From Candidatus Bipolaricaulota bacterium (GTDB taxonomy: Bacteria; Bipolaricaulota; Bipolaricaulia; M55B111), in NCBI GenBank assembly GCA_018334615.1, contig JAGXLP010000054.1, forward strand, positions 1 to 7,617: a DNA stretch of 7,617 bases, given 5' to 3'. Within the stretch, counting starts at the first letter, position 1. Every line of letters begins with the position of its first letter. This document shows, in pieces, positions 6,361 through 7,617 of the stretch. The position numbers were made by a program, and so were the translations under genes. Below the pieces are notes generated by a model, which had not been told where the DNA came from, searched no databases, and saw nothing but the letters and a program-made list of their open reading frames with translations.

Positions 6361-6398
6361 TCCTACCCTCCTGAGTCAGCTAACCCAGGAAGGTAGGA
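6361..6398 (-). promoter_or_regulatory. RNA hairpin in the gap before livG, covering its ribosome binding site
   Basis: On the minus-strand transcript, the arm UCCUACCUUCCUG (plus 6386-6398) pairs with CAGGAGGGUAGGA (plus 6361-6373) over 13 positions, including one U-G wobble. The 12-nt interior GGUUAGCUGACU can extend the stem by four more pairs (two of them G-U wobbles), leaving an AGCU tetraloop. The livG Shine-Dalgarno AGGAGGG is wholly inside the 3' arm. There is no U-tract after it (it is followed by CGUUUGAAAAA), so it is not a classical intrinsic terminator. The probable effect is to lower livG translation relative to the binding protein and/or protect the 3' end of the binding-protein message. 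The pairing is seen directly; the function is inferred. Confidence 0.7.
6366..6372 (-). promoter_or_regulatory. ribosome binding site of livG, decides TTG start
   Basis: AGGAGGG on the minus strand, 8 nt before the TTG at 6355-6357. It is the same AGGAGGGTA element that precedes acs, which argues that the TTG rather than the internal ATG at 6292-6294 opens livG. It is buried in the hairpin at 6361-6398. Confidence 0.75.
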
Positions 6399-6417
6399 AC
6401 GTACCAGACTTTTCCAA

Positions 6418-7617
6418 TTATTCCTCTTCTGCCGGCTCGTAATCCGTCTTGATTGGTGGATCTATGTATTCTCTCGGGACCTTTGTCAGACGCTCTCCAA
6501 TGATTAGCCCCACAGTGTCGCTAAAGCCTATCTCGTCCTCTTCGGTGTCCATTACCGCTTTGGCAATAAACATTGGCCTTACTCCCTGATGATCCCTTGG
6601 TCTAATTAGAGTGTCACCAAGCGGGGTCTGAAGCTCCATCCCCTCCCAGGCTTTAATAAGGCTTTTAGGGTCAGCGACGTCTCCCTGTCTCAAACCTTCA
6701 ACGATAAACTGGGCACTGGCGAAAGCCTGTCCGTGCCAGAGTTCCGGAACCCTTGCCTTGGCGAGCTTGTCAAATATGTCCCCTTCCTCCTGTGAAAAGG
6801 CTGCTGCGAACTCGTCGGGACGGATATCGTTCTCCTTCATGGTTTCGACCAGGAAGTCGTACTCGGGACCGGAGTTGACGTCGTAAGCAAAGTAGCAAAA
6901 ACCTTCGGCTCCCTCGTAGAGTCCACCCGAAAGAAGGTTAACTCTATTCATGGTAAATAAGTCTATTACAGACCCGACTACCTTATCCATCATTTCCATG
7001 TTGCTTATGCCCTTATAAAGTGGAGCAAAGCCCGATCCTGCCCATACGATGTAGAGAATGTCGGGGTCTTTGTTTTTTATTCGCTCCAGGTAGGGCTTGA
7101 AGTTCTTTGTGTCGGTAGGTGCAAATTCCGTAGCAACTGATTCGACTCCGTAATCCTCAAATGCTGACTTTGCTGTTTCTACGCCGCTGTGGCCAAAGGT
7201 CATATCAATTCCTAAGAAGCCTACGGTATCTACGTTTTGGGTTTCTCCATAATAGTAGGCGGAAGCCTTTGCGTCATGCCAGTTATTTCGGCCTACGCGG
7301 AATATGTACTTGTTAAATTTGGGCTTCTGAGTCAGATCTGCAGAGGCGGCGGGAGACAAGAAATAAGGGGTCTCATAAGTCTCTGCAATTCTCTCGACGG
7401 AAGTAGCCACAGCGCTCGAAGACGCACCAAAAAGGATGTCGGCACCCCAACTCGTAATCGCCTCCCGGGCTTTGGACACCCCGACTTCAGGTGAACCTTC
7501 CGTGTCAAATATCTTGGTCTTAATTTCCCTACCGTCCTCCATGGTGTAGGGCCCTTCCCAATCGGGTGCATTCGTTGCGTACTGTAGACCGATTTTGAAA
7601 CCCTGGATGGCCCAGGT
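6418..7617 (-). CDS. Liv/HAAT-type ABC transporter substrate-binding protein (5' end cut by window edge)
   Basis: Partial gene: the frame stays open from the TAA at 6418-6420 to the right edge, giving 399 codons. The ATG at 7540-7542 is an internal Met, because in-frame sequence upstream of it (GFKIGLQYATN and beyond) already looks like the family's N-terminal lobe. The signal peptide or lipobox and probably some 40-60 residues are missing. It resembles type I periplasmic binding proteins (Peripla_BP_6, LivJ-like). Visible features are the D-x-E-G-x-P-E-V segment followed by the KAREAI helix (partial residues about 38-54), a GASSSAVA turn (64-71) and SPAASAD (88-94), which are typical ligand-contact loops of lobe 1, and the VGFLGIDMTFGHSG stretch opening lobe 2 (132-145). 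The C-terminus is acidic (EPAEEE). It would capture a small solute outside the membrane and deliver it to LivH/LivM. Ligand identity (branched-chain amino acid, amide, carboxylate) cannot be decided. First gene seen of the operon, 60 bp before livG. Confidence 0.9.
   Translation of the reverse strand, partial: TWAIQGFKIGLQYATNAPDWEGPYTMEDGREIKTKIFDTEGSPEVGVSKAREAITSWGADILFGASSSAVATSVERIAETYETPYFLSPAASADLTQKPKFNKYIFRVGRNNWHDAKASAYYYGETQNVDTVGFLGIDMTFGHSGVETAKSAFEDYGVESVATEFAPTDTKNFKPYLERIKNKDPDILYIVWAGSGFAPLYKGISNMEMMDKVVGSVIDLFTMNRVNLLSGGLYEGAEGFCYFAYDVNSGPEYDFLVETMKENDIRPDEFAAAFSQEEGDIFDKLAKARVPELWHGQAFASAQFIVEGLRQGDVADPKSLIKAWEGMELQTPLGDTLIRPRDHQGVRPMFIAKAVMDTEEDEIGFSDTVGLIIGERLTKVPREYIDPPIKTDYEPAEEE

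Noticed and set aside
6361..6398. Intrinsic terminator between the binding-protein gene and livG
   Set aside because: The stem is strong but no U-run follows. The livG start codon begins shortly after it, and the downstream genes need the same transcript.
7540..7542. ATG as the start of the substrate-binding protein
   Set aside because: The frame stays open for 25 more codons to the window edge and those codons read like the family's N-terminal lobe (GFKIGLQYATN). A start here would remove the first strand and helix and the export signal.

Overview
Every gene in this window is on the minus strand, so the region reads right to left as one compact transport and acetate-activation locus. In transcription order it holds: a high-affinity-type (Liv/HAAT) ABC substrate-binding protein cut by the right edge; the two ATPases livG and livF; the two permeases livH and livM; a 132-bp gap; an AMP-forming acetyl-CoA synthetase (acs); and a SatP/YaaH-family acetate permease (satP). 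No gene is broken. There is no RNA gene, insertion sequence or CRISPR array.

The five ABC genes are tightly coupled. A 60-bp gap separates the binding protein from livG, 4 bp separate livG and livF, and livF/livH and livH/livM each overlap by ATGA. A second block, acs-satP (38 bp apart), follows a 132-bp AT-rich gap that could carry its own promoter. The likely joint role is uptake of a small organic solute by the ABC system, plus uptake of acetate by SatP and its activation to acetyl-CoA by Acs. The ABC substrate cannot be read from sequence. The link to acetate or carboxylate metabolism is inferred from position only.

The organism is a prokaryote of roughly mid-40s % GC with strong Shine-Dalgarno sequences and frequent TTG starts. 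Acs and the binding protein look rich in Asp/Glu (the latter ends in an acidic tail), which would suit a salt-adapted anaerobe or relative, but this is only an impression. I cannot decide between bacterium and archaeon. A sigma70-like element upstream of acs fits the leader length better than an archaeal TATA box, weakly favouring a bacterium.

Two things stand out. First, the LivG ABC signature (LSxGQ class) is replaced by LTRAN, and the LivF switch and Q-loop positions are both Asp. In a LivF/LivG heterodimer these changes fall in the same composite nucleotide site, implying one degenerate and one consensus ATP site. Second, the gap between the binding-protein gene and livG encodes a long RNA hairpin whose 3' arm contains the whole livG Shine-Dalgarno. 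It is perfect only on the transcribed strand, through wobble pairs.
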